From Pseudomonas sediminis (GTDB lineage Bacteria; Pseudomonadota; Gammaproteobacteria; Pseudomonadales; Pseudomonadaceae), in the NCBI RefSeq assembly GCF_039555755.1, contig NZ_CP154631.1, positions 1,364,001 to 1,428,000 on the forward strand: a stretch of 64,000 bases of DNA, given 5' to 3'. Every line of letters starts with the position of its first letter. The first letter of the stretch is position 1. A program made the translations under genes and the position numbers. The notes below the pieces were generated by a model, which saw only the letters and a list, made by a program, of their open reading frames with translations, did not search any database and had not been told where the DNA came from. Positions 36,226 to 44,539 of this stretch are shown in pieces.

Positions 36226-36290
36226 TGCCGACACCAAGGCGCCCGCGCAAAATGCTCGCACGCTTGCCCCACAACAATAAGGATCGCTGG

Positions 36291-38669
36291 ATGAAACGCT
36301 CCCTGACCGCCCTTGCCCTGCTGGTTGCCGCCGCAGCAGGCGGCCTGACCTGGTACCTGCACGACAAGCAACCGCAGCGCGATGGCGAGTTGGTACTCGC
36401 CGCCCTGCAGGCGCCGGTCACGGTCGACTACGACGAACGCGGCGTGCCGCACATCCGCGCCGAGAGCGAGGCGGACATGTACCGCGCTCTGGGTTTCGTG
36501 CACGCCCAGGATCGTCTGTTCCAGATGGAGCTGCTGCGGCGTCTGGCGCGCGGTGAACTGGCCGAAGTGCTCGGCGAAAAGCTGGTGCCCACTGACCGTC
36601 TGTTCCGTACCCTGGAAATCGGCCGCCATGCCGATGCCTATGCCGCTCGGCTGGATCCCAACAGCCCGTCCACCCAGGCGCTGAAGCACTATCTGGAAGG
36701 GGTCAACCAGTACCAGGCCAGCCGCCCACGGCCACTGGAGTTCGACCTGCTGAGCATCGAGTCGCGCCCGTTCACCGCAGCCGATACGCTCAGCGTCGCC
36801 GGTTACATGGCCTACAGCTTCGCCGCAGCCCTGCGCACCGAACCGCTGATGACTCATATTCGTGACGAGCTGGGCGCGGACTATCTCAAGCTGTTCGACC
36901 TCGACTGGCATCCGCAGGGCGTGCTTGGCACCTCCCTGGCCGCCGGCGACTGGCAGGATCTTTCCGCCCTCGCCCAACTCAGCAACAGCGCTCTGGAGGG
37001 CACTGGCCTGCCGCAGTTCGAAGGCAGCAATGCCTGGGTGGTATCCGGCAGCCGCACCGCCAGCGGCAAACCGCTGCTGGCAGGCGACCCGCACATTCGC
37101 TTTTCGCTGCCGGCCGTCTGGTACGAAGCGCACCTGCAGGCGCCTGGTTACGAGCTGTATGGCTACTACCATGCACTGATTCCCAGCGCCATGCTTGGCC
37201 ACAATCGTGACTTCGCCTGGAGCCTGACCATGTTCCAGAACGACGACCTCGACCTGATCGCCGAGCGCACTAATCCAGACAACCCCAACCAGGTCTGGTA
37301 CCAGGGCAACTGGGTCGACCTCGAACAACGTACGGAGAGCATCAAGGTCAAGGGCGCCGAGCCGGTGCAAATCACCCTGCGCCGCTCGCCGCACGGGCCG
37401 ATCATCAACGACGCCCTGGGCCAGACCAGCGGTAGCACGCCGATCGCCATGTGGTGGGCCTTCCTCGAAACCGACAACCCGATGCTCGACGCCTTCTACC
37501 AGTTGGGCCGCGCCGACAGCCTGGACAAGGCCCGCGCCGCCGTCGAGAAGATCGAGGCCCCCGGCCTCAACGTGCTCTGGGCCAGCGCCAGCGGTGACAT
37601 CGCCTGGTGGGCCGCGGCCAAGCTGCCGCTGCGCCCGGAGGGCGTCAACCCGACCTTCATTCTCGATGGCGCCAGCGCTGAAGCGGACAAACTCGGCTAT
37701 CACCCCTTCAGCGCCAACCCGCAGGAAGAGAACCCAGAGCGCGGCTATATCCTCTCGGCCAACTACCAGCCCGTACCGGCCAGCGGCATCGAGATTCCCG
37801 GTTACTACAACCTGCCCGATCGCGGTCAGCGCCTCAACCAGCGCCTGAGCGATGCCTCGGTGAAATGGGACACGCAAAACAGCCAGGCACTGCAGCTCGA
37901 TCCAGGTACCGGCTATGGTCCGCGCTTGCTGGCGCCGATCCTCGACGAGCTGCGCGCAGCAGCGGCGAACGATGAGGAGCGCGCACTGGTGGAGCAACTG
38001 GCCAAGTGGAATGGCGACCACGAGCTCGACTCCGTGGCCGCCACCCTGTTCAACCAGCTGACCTATCAGCTTGCCCACGAAGCCATGGCCGACGAGCTGG
38101 GCGAGGTGTTCTTCGACAGCCTGCTGCAGACCCGCGTGCTCGACACGGCCCTGCCGCGCCTGACCGCCAATGCCGATTCACCCTGGTGGAATCGGCAGGG
38201 CAGCGAGCAACGCGAGAGCCGCGCGCAGATCGTCGCAGAGTCGTGGCGCGCCAGCCTGGAGCACCTGCGCAGTGTTCTCGGCGATGATCCCGCAGCCTGG
38301 GTCTGGGGCCGTGGTCATACCCTTACTCATAGCCACCCGCTTGGCCAACAGCAGCCACTGGCCTGGCTACTGAACGTTGGCCCGCTGGCCGCACCGGGCG
38401 GCCATGAGACGCCGAACAACCTGTCGCACAAGGTAGGGCCAGCGCCCTGGCCTGTGGTTTACGGCCCCTCGACCCGGCGTCTGGTCGACCTGGGTGATGC
38501 CGGCAAGGCTCTGGGTGGCATCCCCGTGGGCCAGAGCGGCGTGCCGTTCGATGCCCACTATGGCGACCAGGCGGGCGCCCACGTGGCGGGCGAATATCAG
38601 CCACAGCACCTGAGCGACGCCGACGTCAAAGCCAACAGCCAGGGCACCCTGCAGCTACTGCCGCGCTAA
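36291..38669 (+). CDS. hacB: Acyl-homoserine-lactone acylase, HacB-type penicillin acylase family
   Basis: 792-residue Ntn hydrolase precursor. Signal peptide/anchor (LTALALLVAAAAGGLTWYL), alpha chain, then the self-processing site before Ser246 in FEGSNAWVVSG, which becomes the nucleophile of the beta chain; GHNRDFAWSLT and the late Asn (NNLSHKVG) fit catalytic positions. Synteny with PAO1 PA0305 (HacB) suggests it degrades long-chain AHL signals in the periplasm. The ATG at 36291 has AAGGA upstream. QuiP-like activity cannot be excluded. Confidence 0.88.
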   Translation: MKRSLTALALLVAAAAGGLTWYLHDKQPQRDGELVLAALQAPVTVDYDERGVPHIRAESEADMYRALGFVHAQDRLFQMELLRRLARGELAEVLGEKLVPTDRLFRTLEIGRHADAYAARLDPNSPSTQALKHYLEGVNQYQASRPRPLEFDLLSIESRPFTAADTLSVAGYMAYSFAAALRTEPLMTHIRDELGADYLKLFDLDWHPQGVLGTSLAAGDWQDLSALAQLSNSALEGTGLPQFEGSNAWVVSGSRTASGKPLLAGDPHIRFSLPAVWYEAHLQAPGYELYGYYHALIPSAMLGHNRDFAWSLTMFQNDDLDLIAERTNPDNPNQVWYQGNWVDLEQRTESIKVKGAEPVQITLRRSPHGPIINDALGQTSGSTPIAMWWAFLETDNPMLDAFYQLGRADSLDKARAAVEKIEAPGLNVLWASASGDIAWWAAAKLPLRPEGVNPTFILDGASAEADKLGYHPFSANPQEENPERGYILSANYQPVPASGIEIPGYYNLPDRGQRLNQRLSDASVKWDTQNSQALQLDPGTGYGPRLLAPILDELRAAAANDEERALVEQLAKWNGDHELDSVAATLFNQLTYQLAHEAMADELGEVFFDSLLQTRVLDTALPRLTANADSPWWNRQGSEQRESRAQIVAESWRASLEHLRSVLGDDPAAWVWGRGHTLTHSHPLGQQQPLAWLLNVGPLAAPGGHETPNNLSHKVGPAPWPVVYGPSTRRLVDLGDAGKALGGIPVGQSGVPFDAHYGDQAGAHVAGEYQPQHLSDADVKANSQGTLQLLPR

Positions 38670-38994
38670 CAGCGGGAACACAGCGTGGTGCGCCAACGGT
38701 GCATTACGCTGCACGCTGGTGCACAGCGGCGCTGAGAATAGCGCCGCAGGCCCTCGCCCGAGGGCCTCAACCCCGAAAAACCGCGACTTGCGGCGCTGGT
38801 AATAAAACTGGCACACGCCCTGCATAGGCTAAGGCAATCCCAGTTTCGGGGACCTTGGTACAGGCAGGCCGGGGAATCCCCTTCTTTATTCGACGCCACC
38901 GCGCGTCATGTGTAACGCGCCACTGCTCGGCCAACGAGCACGGCGCCACCCGTTTCGGGGACCTTGGTACAGGCAGGCCGGGGAATCCCCTTCT
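38670..38994. other. Intergenic region at the junction of the two PAO1-like blocks
   Basis: 325 bases with no convincing gene. It contains two copies of a 48-base direct repeat (see separate entry). The first 170 bases after hacB contain short GC-rich palindromes but no clear terminator. Confidence 0.6.
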
Positions 38995-38999
38995 TTATT
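38843..38999. repeat. 48-bp perfect direct repeat, two copies
   Basis: Copy A 38843-38890 and copy B 38952-38999 are identical over 48 bases, 109 bases apart, separated by 61 unrelated bases. Each contains GGGGACCTTGGTACAGGC and later GGGGAATCCCC. The 3' end of copy B includes the TAA of the gene at 38995, so the repeat begins exactly at that gene's 3' end. No further copies seen in the window. Confidence 0.9.
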
Positions 39000-39438
39000 T
39001 GGGACGCAGTGTCAGTCGCGCACGCCAACGTCCATCCTCTTGCGCACTGCGCCACTCCCCGTCCAGCGGACGGGGCGATACCAGCACCAGCAGCAGATCC
39101 CGCCCGTCGCGCTCCACCCGCCAGTTCACCAGGCCCAGCGGCAGTTTCAGCTGCCCCTCGCGCACCCGCCCGTAGGCATCTTCATAGCGATACACCAGAG
39201 CACCGTCGACATGCTCGGCCTGGCCCACCGGCTCACGGTTGAACCAGAGCTGCAACCCCTGCTCCCAAGCCTCGACGTCCTCGATACGCAGGCGCGGCGG
39301 ATCGAATACCCGGCCGATCATCATGCCGACGAGAAAGGCGATCAGCATCACCGATGCCATAAAACGCCAGCGCAAACGCGGCCGTGGATCTTCAGGCGGC
39401 GTAGAATGGCGCTCGTCCCAGCGCTCGGAGTGTTGCAT
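38995..39438 (-). CDS. Uncharacterised single-pass membrane protein
   Basis: About 147 residues: polar N-terminus, one membrane helix ([20 protein letters not shown], about residues 26-45), then a periplasmic domain of about 90 residues rich in beta strands ([20 protein letters not shown]). No family recognised. It is divergent from trmL; the ATG at 39438 overlaps the trmL ATG by two bases on opposite strands. An in-frame ATG at 39450 gives an even larger overlap. Confidence 0.7.
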   Translation of the reverse strand: MQHSERWDERHSTPPEDPRPRLRWRFMASVMLIAFLVGMMIGRVFDPPRLRIEDVEAWEQGLQLWFNREPVGQAEHVDGALVYRYEDAYGRVREGQLKLPLGLVNWRVERDGRDLLLVLVSPRPLDGEWRSAQEDGRWRARLTLRPK

Positions 39439-39901
39439 GTTCCACGTCATCCTCTTTCAACCGGAAATTCCGCCCAATACCGGCAACATTATCAGGCTGT
39501 GCGCCAACAGCGGCTGCCAGCTGCATTTGATCGAGCCACTGGGCTTCGAGCTGGATGACAAACGGCTGCGCCGCGCCGGCCTGGACTATCACGAATACGC
39601 CACGCTCAAGCGCCACCCGGACCTGCAGAGCTGCCTCGAGAGCCTCGGCCAGCCGCGCCTGTTCGCCTTCACCACCAAGGGTTCGCAACCGTTCCACGAG
39701 ATCGCCTACCAGCCCGGCGACGCCTTCCTGTTCGGCCCGGAAAGCCGTGGCCTGCCAGAAGAGGTGCGCAACGCCCTGCCACCCGAGCAGCGCGTACGCC
39801 TACCCATGCGCGCCGGCTGCCGCAGTCTGAATCTATCCAATACCGTGGCCGTTACCGTTTACGAGGCCTGGCGGCAGAACGGCTTCGCTGGCGCCGACTA
39901 A
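39437..39901 (+). CDS. trmL: tRNA (cytidine(34)-2'-O)-methyltransferase
   Basis: SPOUT-class methyltransferase of 154 residues that modifies the wobble base of tRNA-Leu. The N-terminus [20 protein letters not shown], the AdoMet loop [10 protein letters not shown] and the knot strand [20 protein letters not shown] are all present. GGAG sits 6 bases before the ATG. Downstream there is a terminator that has been split by an IS element. Confidence 0.96.
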   Translation: MFHVILFQPEIPPNTGNIIRLCANSGCQLHLIEPLGFELDDKRLRRAGLDYHEYATLKRHPDLQSCLESLGQPRLFAFTTKGSQPFHEIAYQPGDAFLFGPESRGLPEEVRNALPPEQRVRLPMRAGCRSLNLSNTVAVTVYEAWRQNGFAGAD

Positions 39902-39918
39902 GGCCGCGAGCGGACACA

Positions 39919-39928
39919 AAAAAGCGCC
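39919..39928. terminator. Left half of an interrupted trmL/secB bidirectional terminator
   Basis: AAAAAGCGCC here pairs perfectly with GGCGCTTTTT at 41535-41544, on the other side of the IS element. Removing the IS and one GAGA restores a stem-loop with T-tracts on both strands between convergent trmL and secB. Confidence 0.85.
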
Positions 39929-39969
39929 CCGAGACAGAGCGTGTGAAAACGCACTGACGCCAGAAAAAT

Positions 39970-40005
39970 CCAACGCCCCGACTGGTTCGGGGCGTTGGTG
40001 TTTTT
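39970..40005. terminator. Terminator inside the left end of the IS
   Basis: 12-bp stem CCAACGCCCCGA (39970-39981) / TCGGGGCGTTGG (39987-39998), followed by TGTTTTT on the plus strand and GATTTTT on the minus strand. It ends the transposase message and shields against readthrough from trmL. Confidence 0.88.
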
Positions 40006-40030
40006 GATGCTTGGAAATGGAAGGCGGGAT

Positions 40031-41452
40031 TTACCCCAACAGCTCGATCAGCCGACGGGCACCCATCACATTGATGGCACGCTTCAGGTTGTAGGCGTTG
40101 ACCGCCAGGGCCATTTCCGTCCGAGCGCCCTGCAGTTGTCGGAGCAGGAAGCGACCATTACCCAAAATCCATTGCTTCAGGTTGCCGAAGGGATGTTCGA
40201 CGATGGATCGGCGCCTGACCATCATCTCTGGATGCGCCTGCATCCGCTGATGCATGCGCTCGAATGCGGCCTCATGGACATGCCGAGTCACGTGTCGACG
40301 TTTAGCCTTGGTGCAGCGTGATTTCAATGGACAAGCCGTGCAGTCGCCGCGTAGAGCATAAATGCGCTGTAGGCCGTTTACCTGCTTGAGCGGTAACCAT
40401 TGGCCTGCAGGGCATTGGTACTGGTCGTTTTCTGCGTCGTAGCTGAAGGCGCTGCGATCGAATAGCGGCGTGTCGTCGCCCTTGTTATTTATGCCCCGAT
40501 TCTCCGGCACATAGGCCGTAATCCCAGCATCATCACACGCTTGAAACTGCTCACCATTGGAGTAGCCGGCATCGGCTGTAACCGTCAGCTCTTCCTGCGC
40601 CAGGATCGCCTGGGCAGCCTTGGCCATAGGTTCCAGTTGTTGGTTATCGCTGCCATCCTGAGTGACAGCATGATGCACGATCAGCCCATGCTCGCCATCC
40701 ACCGCGTTTTGCACGTTATAAGCCACGCGAGCCCCCTGGTGGGTACGCATCATGCGCGCCTCGCTCTCACCCACGACGAACTGCTCCAGCCCCTGTACCT
40801 CCATCAACGCCTGGGCTGTCAGGTTATCGGCATGTCGGCTCTCCAGCTGCTGCAGCGCAGCCTTGACCGCACTGCGATCAACCACTTCAGCGGCCTCACT
40901 GCGGTCAGCCTCGTCCAGTTCGGCCAGATAACGGGCGATCTGCGCCTCCAGCTTGCCTTGTTGACGCTTGAGCTTCGTCAGGCTCAGATGCTTGCGTTGC
41001 GACGCTACCGCCTGAAACTTGCTGCCATCGATGGCCACGAGTTGCCCGCTGATCAGCCCCACCTGGCGACAGAACCGGACGAAGGTGCGGCAGGTCGCCT
41101 GAAAAGCAGCGCTGTTGTCCTTGCGAAAATCAGCAATGGTCTTGAAATCCGGTGCCAATCGGCCCAGCAGCCACATCACCTCGACATTGCGTTGGCACTC
41201 AGCTTCCAGGCGCCGGGAGGAGCGGATGCGCTGGAAGTAACCGTACAGATAAAGCTTGAGTAGATCCGCTGGATCATAGCCAGGACGTCCAGTCTTGAGT
41301 GGTTCGGCCTTGCTGAAACCCAGAGTCTGCAGATCCAGGCGGGCGACATAGGCCTCGATCACCCGTACCAGGTGATCCTCCGGCACCAGCTCCTCCAATG
41401 TGGGAGGAAACAGGCTGCTTTGCTGACGACCTTCGCCCTGGATGTAGCCCAT
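40031..41452 (-). CDS. IS1182-family transposase
   Basis: About 473 residues: N-terminal DUF772 domain (LEELVPEDHLVRVIEAYV, TGRPGYDPADLLKLYLYGYF), DDE catalytic core with Asp in VAIDGSKFQAV and VTADAGYSNGE, a Cys-rich insert (CPLKSRCTKAKRRH) and the Glu in RRSIVEHPFGNLKQW. The start at 41452 (MGYIQGEGRQQ) agrees with homologues; 41470 is an alternative six residues upstream. A hairpin covers the region just before the start. Appears intact. Confidence 0.93.
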   Translation of the reverse strand: MGYIQGEGRQQSSLFPPTLEELVPEDHLVRVIEAYVARLDLQTLGFSKAEPLKTGRPGYDPADLLKLYLYGYFQRIRSSRRLEAECQRNVEVMWLLGRLAPDFKTIADFRKDNSAAFQATCRTFVRFCRQVGLISGQLVAIDGSKFQAVASQRKHLSLTKLKRQQGKLEAQIARYLAELDEADRSEAAEVVDRSAVKAALQQLESRHADNLTAQALMEVQGLEQFVVGESEARMMRTHQGARVAYNVQNAVDGEHGLIVHHAVTQDGSDNQQLEPMAKAAQAILAQEELTVTADAGYSNGEQFQACDDAGITAYVPENRGINNKGDDTPLFDRSAFSYDAENDQYQCPAGQWLPLKQVNGLQRIYALRGDCTACPLKSRCTKAKRRHVTRHVHEAAFERMHQRMQAHPEMMVRRRSIVEHPFGNLKQWILGNGRFLLRQLQGARTEMALAVNAYNLKRAINVMGARRLIELLG

Positions 41453-41456
41453 AAAC

Positions 41457-41490
41457 GACAATGCCCCCATCGACTGATGGAGGCATTGTC
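41457..41490 (-). promoter_or_regulatory. Hairpin covering the transposase start region
   Basis: GACAATGCC (41457-41465) pairs with GGCATTGTC (41482-41490). On the transposase mRNA the stem ends 4 bases before the ATG at 41452 and its loop encloses the alternative ATG and the G-rich stretch that could act as ribosome site. Confidence 0.6.
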
Positions 41491-41534
41491 TTCAGCTTGC
41501 TCTCAGACTGCTAGGTTTTCACACAGTCTGGAGA

Positions 41535-41544
41535 GGCGCTTTTT
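41535..41544. terminator. Right half of the interrupted trmL/secB terminator
   Basis: GGCGCTTTTT, complementary to 39919-39928. Next to secB it still provides a T-rich stretch, but the stem can no longer form locally. Confidence 0.85.
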
Positions 41545-41562
41545 CATGCAACCGAGCCGCAC

Positions 41563-42048
41563 TTAGTGAGCAGTGGTTTCGCCGGCTTGCTGCATGCGCT
41601 GCAGCTCCTGGGCGTACAGCGCGTCGAAGTTCACCGGCGACAGCATCAGCGCCGGGAACGAGCCACGGGTCACCAGGCTGTCCAGCGCTTCGCGAGCGTA
41701 CGGGAACAGGATGTTCGGGCAGAAGGCGCCGAGGGTGTGGCTCATCGAGGCAGCGTCGAGGCCCTTGATCAGGAAGATGCCAGCCTGCTGCACTTCTGCG
41801 ATGAAGGCGACTTCTTCGCCATTCTTCACGGTCACCGACAGGGTCAGCACGACTTCGTGGAAGTCACCTTCCAGCGCTTTCTGGCGGGTGTTCAGATCCA
41901 GGCCAACGCTCGGCGTCCACTCCTGGCGGAAGATTTCCGGGCTTTTCGGCGCTTCGAAGGACAGGTCCTTGACGTAGATGCGCTGCAGGGAGAATTGCGG
42001 ATTCTGCGAATCGTCAGCGGCTGCGCCGCTGTTGGCTTGCTCGGTCAT
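41563..42048 (-). CDS. secB: Protein-export chaperone SecB
   Basis: Cytosolic tetrameric chaperone that keeps preproteins unfolded and delivers them to SecA. 161 residues; [19 protein letters not shown] and GIFLIKGLD and [20 protein letters not shown] are family hallmarks. ATG 42048 with AAGGAAGG upstream. It is the last gene of the rhodanese-grxC-secB unit; its normal terminator has been split by the IS. Confidence 0.97.
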   Translation of the reverse strand: MTEQANSGAAADDSQNPQFSLQRIYVKDLSFEAPKSPEIFRQEWTPSVGLDLNTRQKALEGDFHEVVLTLSVTVKNGEEVAFIAEVQQAGIFLIKGLDAASMSHTLGAFCPNILFPYAREALDSLVTRGSFPALMLSPVNFDALYAQELQRMQQAGETTAH

Positions 42049-42076
42049 GGCGTTTGCCTTCCTTAACGTTGAGGTT

Positions 42077-42337
42077 TCAAGCGGGGCTCTGCAGCAGCGC
42101 ATCGAGCTTGCCGGCGCGCTCCAGGGCATAGAGGTCGTCACAGCCACCCACATGGGTGCTGCCGATCCAGATTTGCGGCACCGAGGTGCGCCCGGCCTTG
42201 CGGGTCATCTCCGCGCGGATGGCCGGCTGGCCGTCGACGCGGATTTCCTCGAAGTCCACCCCTTTGCTGGCCAGCAGTTGCTTGGCACGCATGCAGTAGG
42301 GGCACCAATCGCTGGAGTAGACGACCACACTGGCCAT
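42077..42337 (-). CDS. grxC: Glutaredoxin 3
   Basis: 86-residue dithiol glutaredoxin with active-site Cys12 and Cys15 (CPYC), the cis-proline loop TSVPQIWIG and the GSH-binding GGCDDL. Reduces disulfides with glutathione in the cytosol. It begins one base after the stop of the rhodanese gene. Confidence 0.96.
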   Translation of the reverse strand: MASVVVYSSDWCPYCMRAKQLLASKGVDFEEIRVDGQPAIRAEMTRKAGRTSVPQIWIGSTHVGGCDDLYALERAGKLDALLQSPA

Positions 42338-42338
42338 G

Positions 42339-42752
42339 TCACTTCACCAGCGGCAGGTTGTCGCCACGCCAGGTGGCGATACCACCGGACAGCTTGGCGG
42401 CGGTAAAACCGGCCTTCTTCAGTTCGCGGGCGATGCTGCCGGCGTGCTGGCCCATGGCGTCGACCACGACAATGGTCTTGGCCTTGTGCTTCTCCAGCTC
42501 GGCGATGCGTGCCACCACCTTGTCGTAGGGGATGTGCAGGGAGTCGACGATATGGCCGGCGGAGAAATCCTTCTGCGCACGCACGTCGAGCACCACGCCC
42601 TTGTCGCTGTTGACCAGCGCAGTGAGCTCGCGGCTCGACAGGCTCTGCCCGCCCTTGCGCATTTCGGTGACGATCAGCAACACCAGCAGAACGGCGAACA
42701 TTCCACTCAGTACGTAGTGGTTGATGATGAATTCAATCAGGTTGGCGAACAT
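42339..42752 (-). CDS. Membrane-anchored rhodanese-like protein lacking the catalytic Cys
   Basis: 137 residues. An N-terminal helix (VLSGMFAVLLVLLIV) anchors a rhodanese domain (VVLDVRAQKDFSAGHIVDSLHIPYD; GGIATWRG). At the active-site loop the sequence is VVVDAMGQHAG: Asp98 stands where the sulfur-carrying Cys would be, so it is unlikely to be a sulfurtransferase and may act by binding. Conserved in this locus with grxC and secB. Divergent from gpmI. Confidence 0.88.
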   Translation of the reverse strand: MFANLIEFIINHYVLSGMFAVLLVLLIVTEMRKGGQSLSSRELTALVNSDKGVVLDVRAQKDFSAGHIVDSLHIPYDKVVARIAELEKHKAKTIVVVDAMGQHAGSIARELKKAGFTAAKLSGGIATWRGDNLPLVK

Positions 42753-42899
42753 CTATATGGCCCAGGACGGTAAAATGCCGGCCAGTATACACAGGCCCAC
42801 AGGTCGGCCAAACCCCGTCTGGCAGTGACGCGCCAGGCGCTTGGCCCTAAAATGTCGGGCTGTTCCATTGCCCCCTCAGACGCAGAGCGAGCCAGTTTA

Positions 42900-44432
42900 A
42901 TGAGTGCCACGCCAAAACCCTTGGTTCTGATCATCCTCGACGGCTTCGGTCACAGCGACAAACCCGAGTACAACGCCATCTACGCTGCCAACACGCCGGT
43001 GTACGACCGCCTGCGCGCCACCTACCCGCACGGCCTGATCTCCGGCAGCGGCATGGACGTCGGCCTGCCGGACGGGCAGATGGGCAACTCCGAAGTCGGC
43101 CACATGAACCTCGGCGCTGGCCGCGTGGTGTATCAGGACTTCACCCGCGTGACCAAGGCGATTCGTGACGGTGAGTTCTTCGACAACGCCACGATCAACC
43201 AGGCCGTGGACAAGGCCGTGGCCGCCGGCAAGGCCGTGCACATCCTCGGCCTGCTCTCCGATGGCGGCGTGCACAGCCACCAGGATCATATCGTCGCCAT
43301 GGCCGAACTGGCCGCCAAGCGCGGCGCCAAGAAGATCTACCTGCACGCCTTCCTCGATGGCCGCGACACCCCACCGAAAAGCGCGCAGCCATCCATCGAA
43401 TTGCTAGACGCAGCCTTCGCCCGCCTCGGCAAGGGCCGTATCGCCAGCCTCACCGGCCGCTACTTCGCCATGGACCGCGACAACCGCTGGGATCGCGTGC
43501 AGCAAGCCTACGAGCTGATCGTCGACGGCGCTGGCCAGTTCAACGCCGCCACTGCCGTTGAAGGCCTGCAGGCTGCCTATGAGCGCGGCGAGAGCGACGA
43601 ATTCGTCAAGGCCACCACCGTCGGCACGCCGGTACAGGTCGAGGACGGCGACGCCGTGGTGTTCATGAACTTCCGCGCCGACCGCGCCCGTGAGCTGACT
43701 CGCGCCTTCGTCGAGCCCGGCTTCAAGGAGTTCGAGCGCAAGCGCGCGCCGCAGGTCGGTTTCGTCATGCTCACCCAGTACGCGGCGAGCATCAAAGCGC
43801 CCAGCGCCTTCGCCCCGGAAGCGCTGACCAACGTGCTCGGCGAATACCTGGCGAAGAACGGCAAGACCCAACTGCGCATCGCCGAGACAGAGAAATACGC
43901 CCACGTCACCTTCTTCTTCTCCGGCGGCCGCGAAGAGCCGTTCGAGGGCGAAGAGCGCATTCTGATTCCGTCGCCGAACGTCGCCACCTACGACCTGCAG
44001 CCAGAAATGAGCGCGCCGGCAGTCACCGACAAGATCGTCGATGCGATCGAAAATCAGCGCTATGACGTGATCATCGTCAACTACGCCAATGGCGACATGG
44101 TCGGCCATACCGGTGTGTTCGAGGCGGCGGTCAAGGCCGTGGAAACTCTCGATACCTGCGTCGGCCGCATCACCGAGGCGCTGGAGAAGGTCGGCGGCGA
44201 GGCGCTGATCACCGCCGACCACGGCAACGTCGAACAGATGGAAGACGAGTGCACCGGCCAGGCGCACACCGCGCACACCTGCGAGCCGGTGCCGTTCATC
44301 TACGTCGGCAAGCGCCCGGCGCGCATCCGCGAAGGCGGCGTGCTGGCCGACGTGGCGCCTACCCTGCTCAAGCTGATGGGCCTGGAACAACCGGCCGAAA
44401 TGACCGGCAAGACCATCGTCGAGCTGCAGTAA
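42900..44432 (+). CDS. gpmI: 2,3-Bisphosphoglycerate-independent phosphoglycerate mutase
   Basis: Interconverts 3- and 2-phosphoglycerate using two Mn ions. 510 residues with the phospho-acceptor Ser64 in [10 protein letters not shown], metal ligands ILDGFG (Asp14), and [10 protein letters not shown]. The start at 42900 gives the family N-terminus ([13 protein letters not shown]); a TAAAAT box at 42848-42853 could be the -10. Followed by a strong terminator. Confidence 0.97.
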   Translation: MSATPKPLVLIILDGFGHSDKPEYNAIYAANTPVYDRLRATYPHGLISGSGMDVGLPDGQMGNSEVGHMNLGAGRVVYQDFTRVTKAIRDGEFFDNATINQAVDKAVAAGKAVHILGLLSDGGVHSHQDHIVAMAELAAKRGAKKIYLHAFLDGRDTPPKSAQPSIELLDAAFARLGKGRIASLTGRYFAMDRDNRWDRVQQAYELIVDGAGQFNAATAVEGLQAAYERGESDEFVKATTVGTPVQVEDGDAVVFMNFRADRARELTRAFVEPGFKEFERKRAPQVGFVMLTQYAASIKAPSAFAPEALTNVLGEYLAKNGKTQLRIAETEKYAHVTFFFSGGREEPFEGEERILIPSPNVATYDLQPEMSAPAVTDKIVDAIENQRYDVIIVNYANGDMVGHTGVFEAAVKAVETLDTCVGRITEALEKVGGEALITADHGNVEQMEDECTGQAHTAHTCEPVPFIYVGKRPARIREGGVLADVAPTLLKLMGLEQPAEMTGKTIVELQ

Positions 44433-44447
44433 TCGGCATAAAACAAG

Positions 44448-44484
44448 AAACGCCCCGCGCCATCAGGCCTGGGGCGTTTTTTTT
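44448..44484 (+). terminator. Terminator of gpmI
   Basis: Stem AAACGCCCC (44448-44456) / GGGGCGTTT (44471-44479) with a run of eight T (44477-44484). Confidence 0.92.
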
Positions 44485-44539
44485 GCCCGGCAGCACGGGC
44501 ATACTAGGCCTCAATTCGCCCTCCGGTGTCGCCTCGCCC

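Larger units (their letters stand above)
39935..41530 (-). mobile_element. IS1182-family insertion sequence
   Basis: 1596 bp. Terminal inverted repeats CAGAGCGTGTGAAAAC (39935-39950) and, reversed, CAGACTGTGTGAAAAC (41530-41515) match at 14 of 16. The element is flanked by GAGA on both sides (39931-39934, 41531-41534), a 4-base target duplication. One intact transposase. Inserted in the loop of the trmL/secB terminator. Confidence 0.92.

Noticed and set aside
38843..38999. Two 48-base repeats as a minimal CRISPR array
   Set aside because: Only two copies, repeat longer than typical, and no cas gene in the window.
38855..39242. Plus-strand frames of about 90-110 codons crossing the 48-bp repeats
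   Set aside because: They are antisense to the membrane-protein gene or lie in repeat DNA, with proline/arginine-rich nonsense composition.
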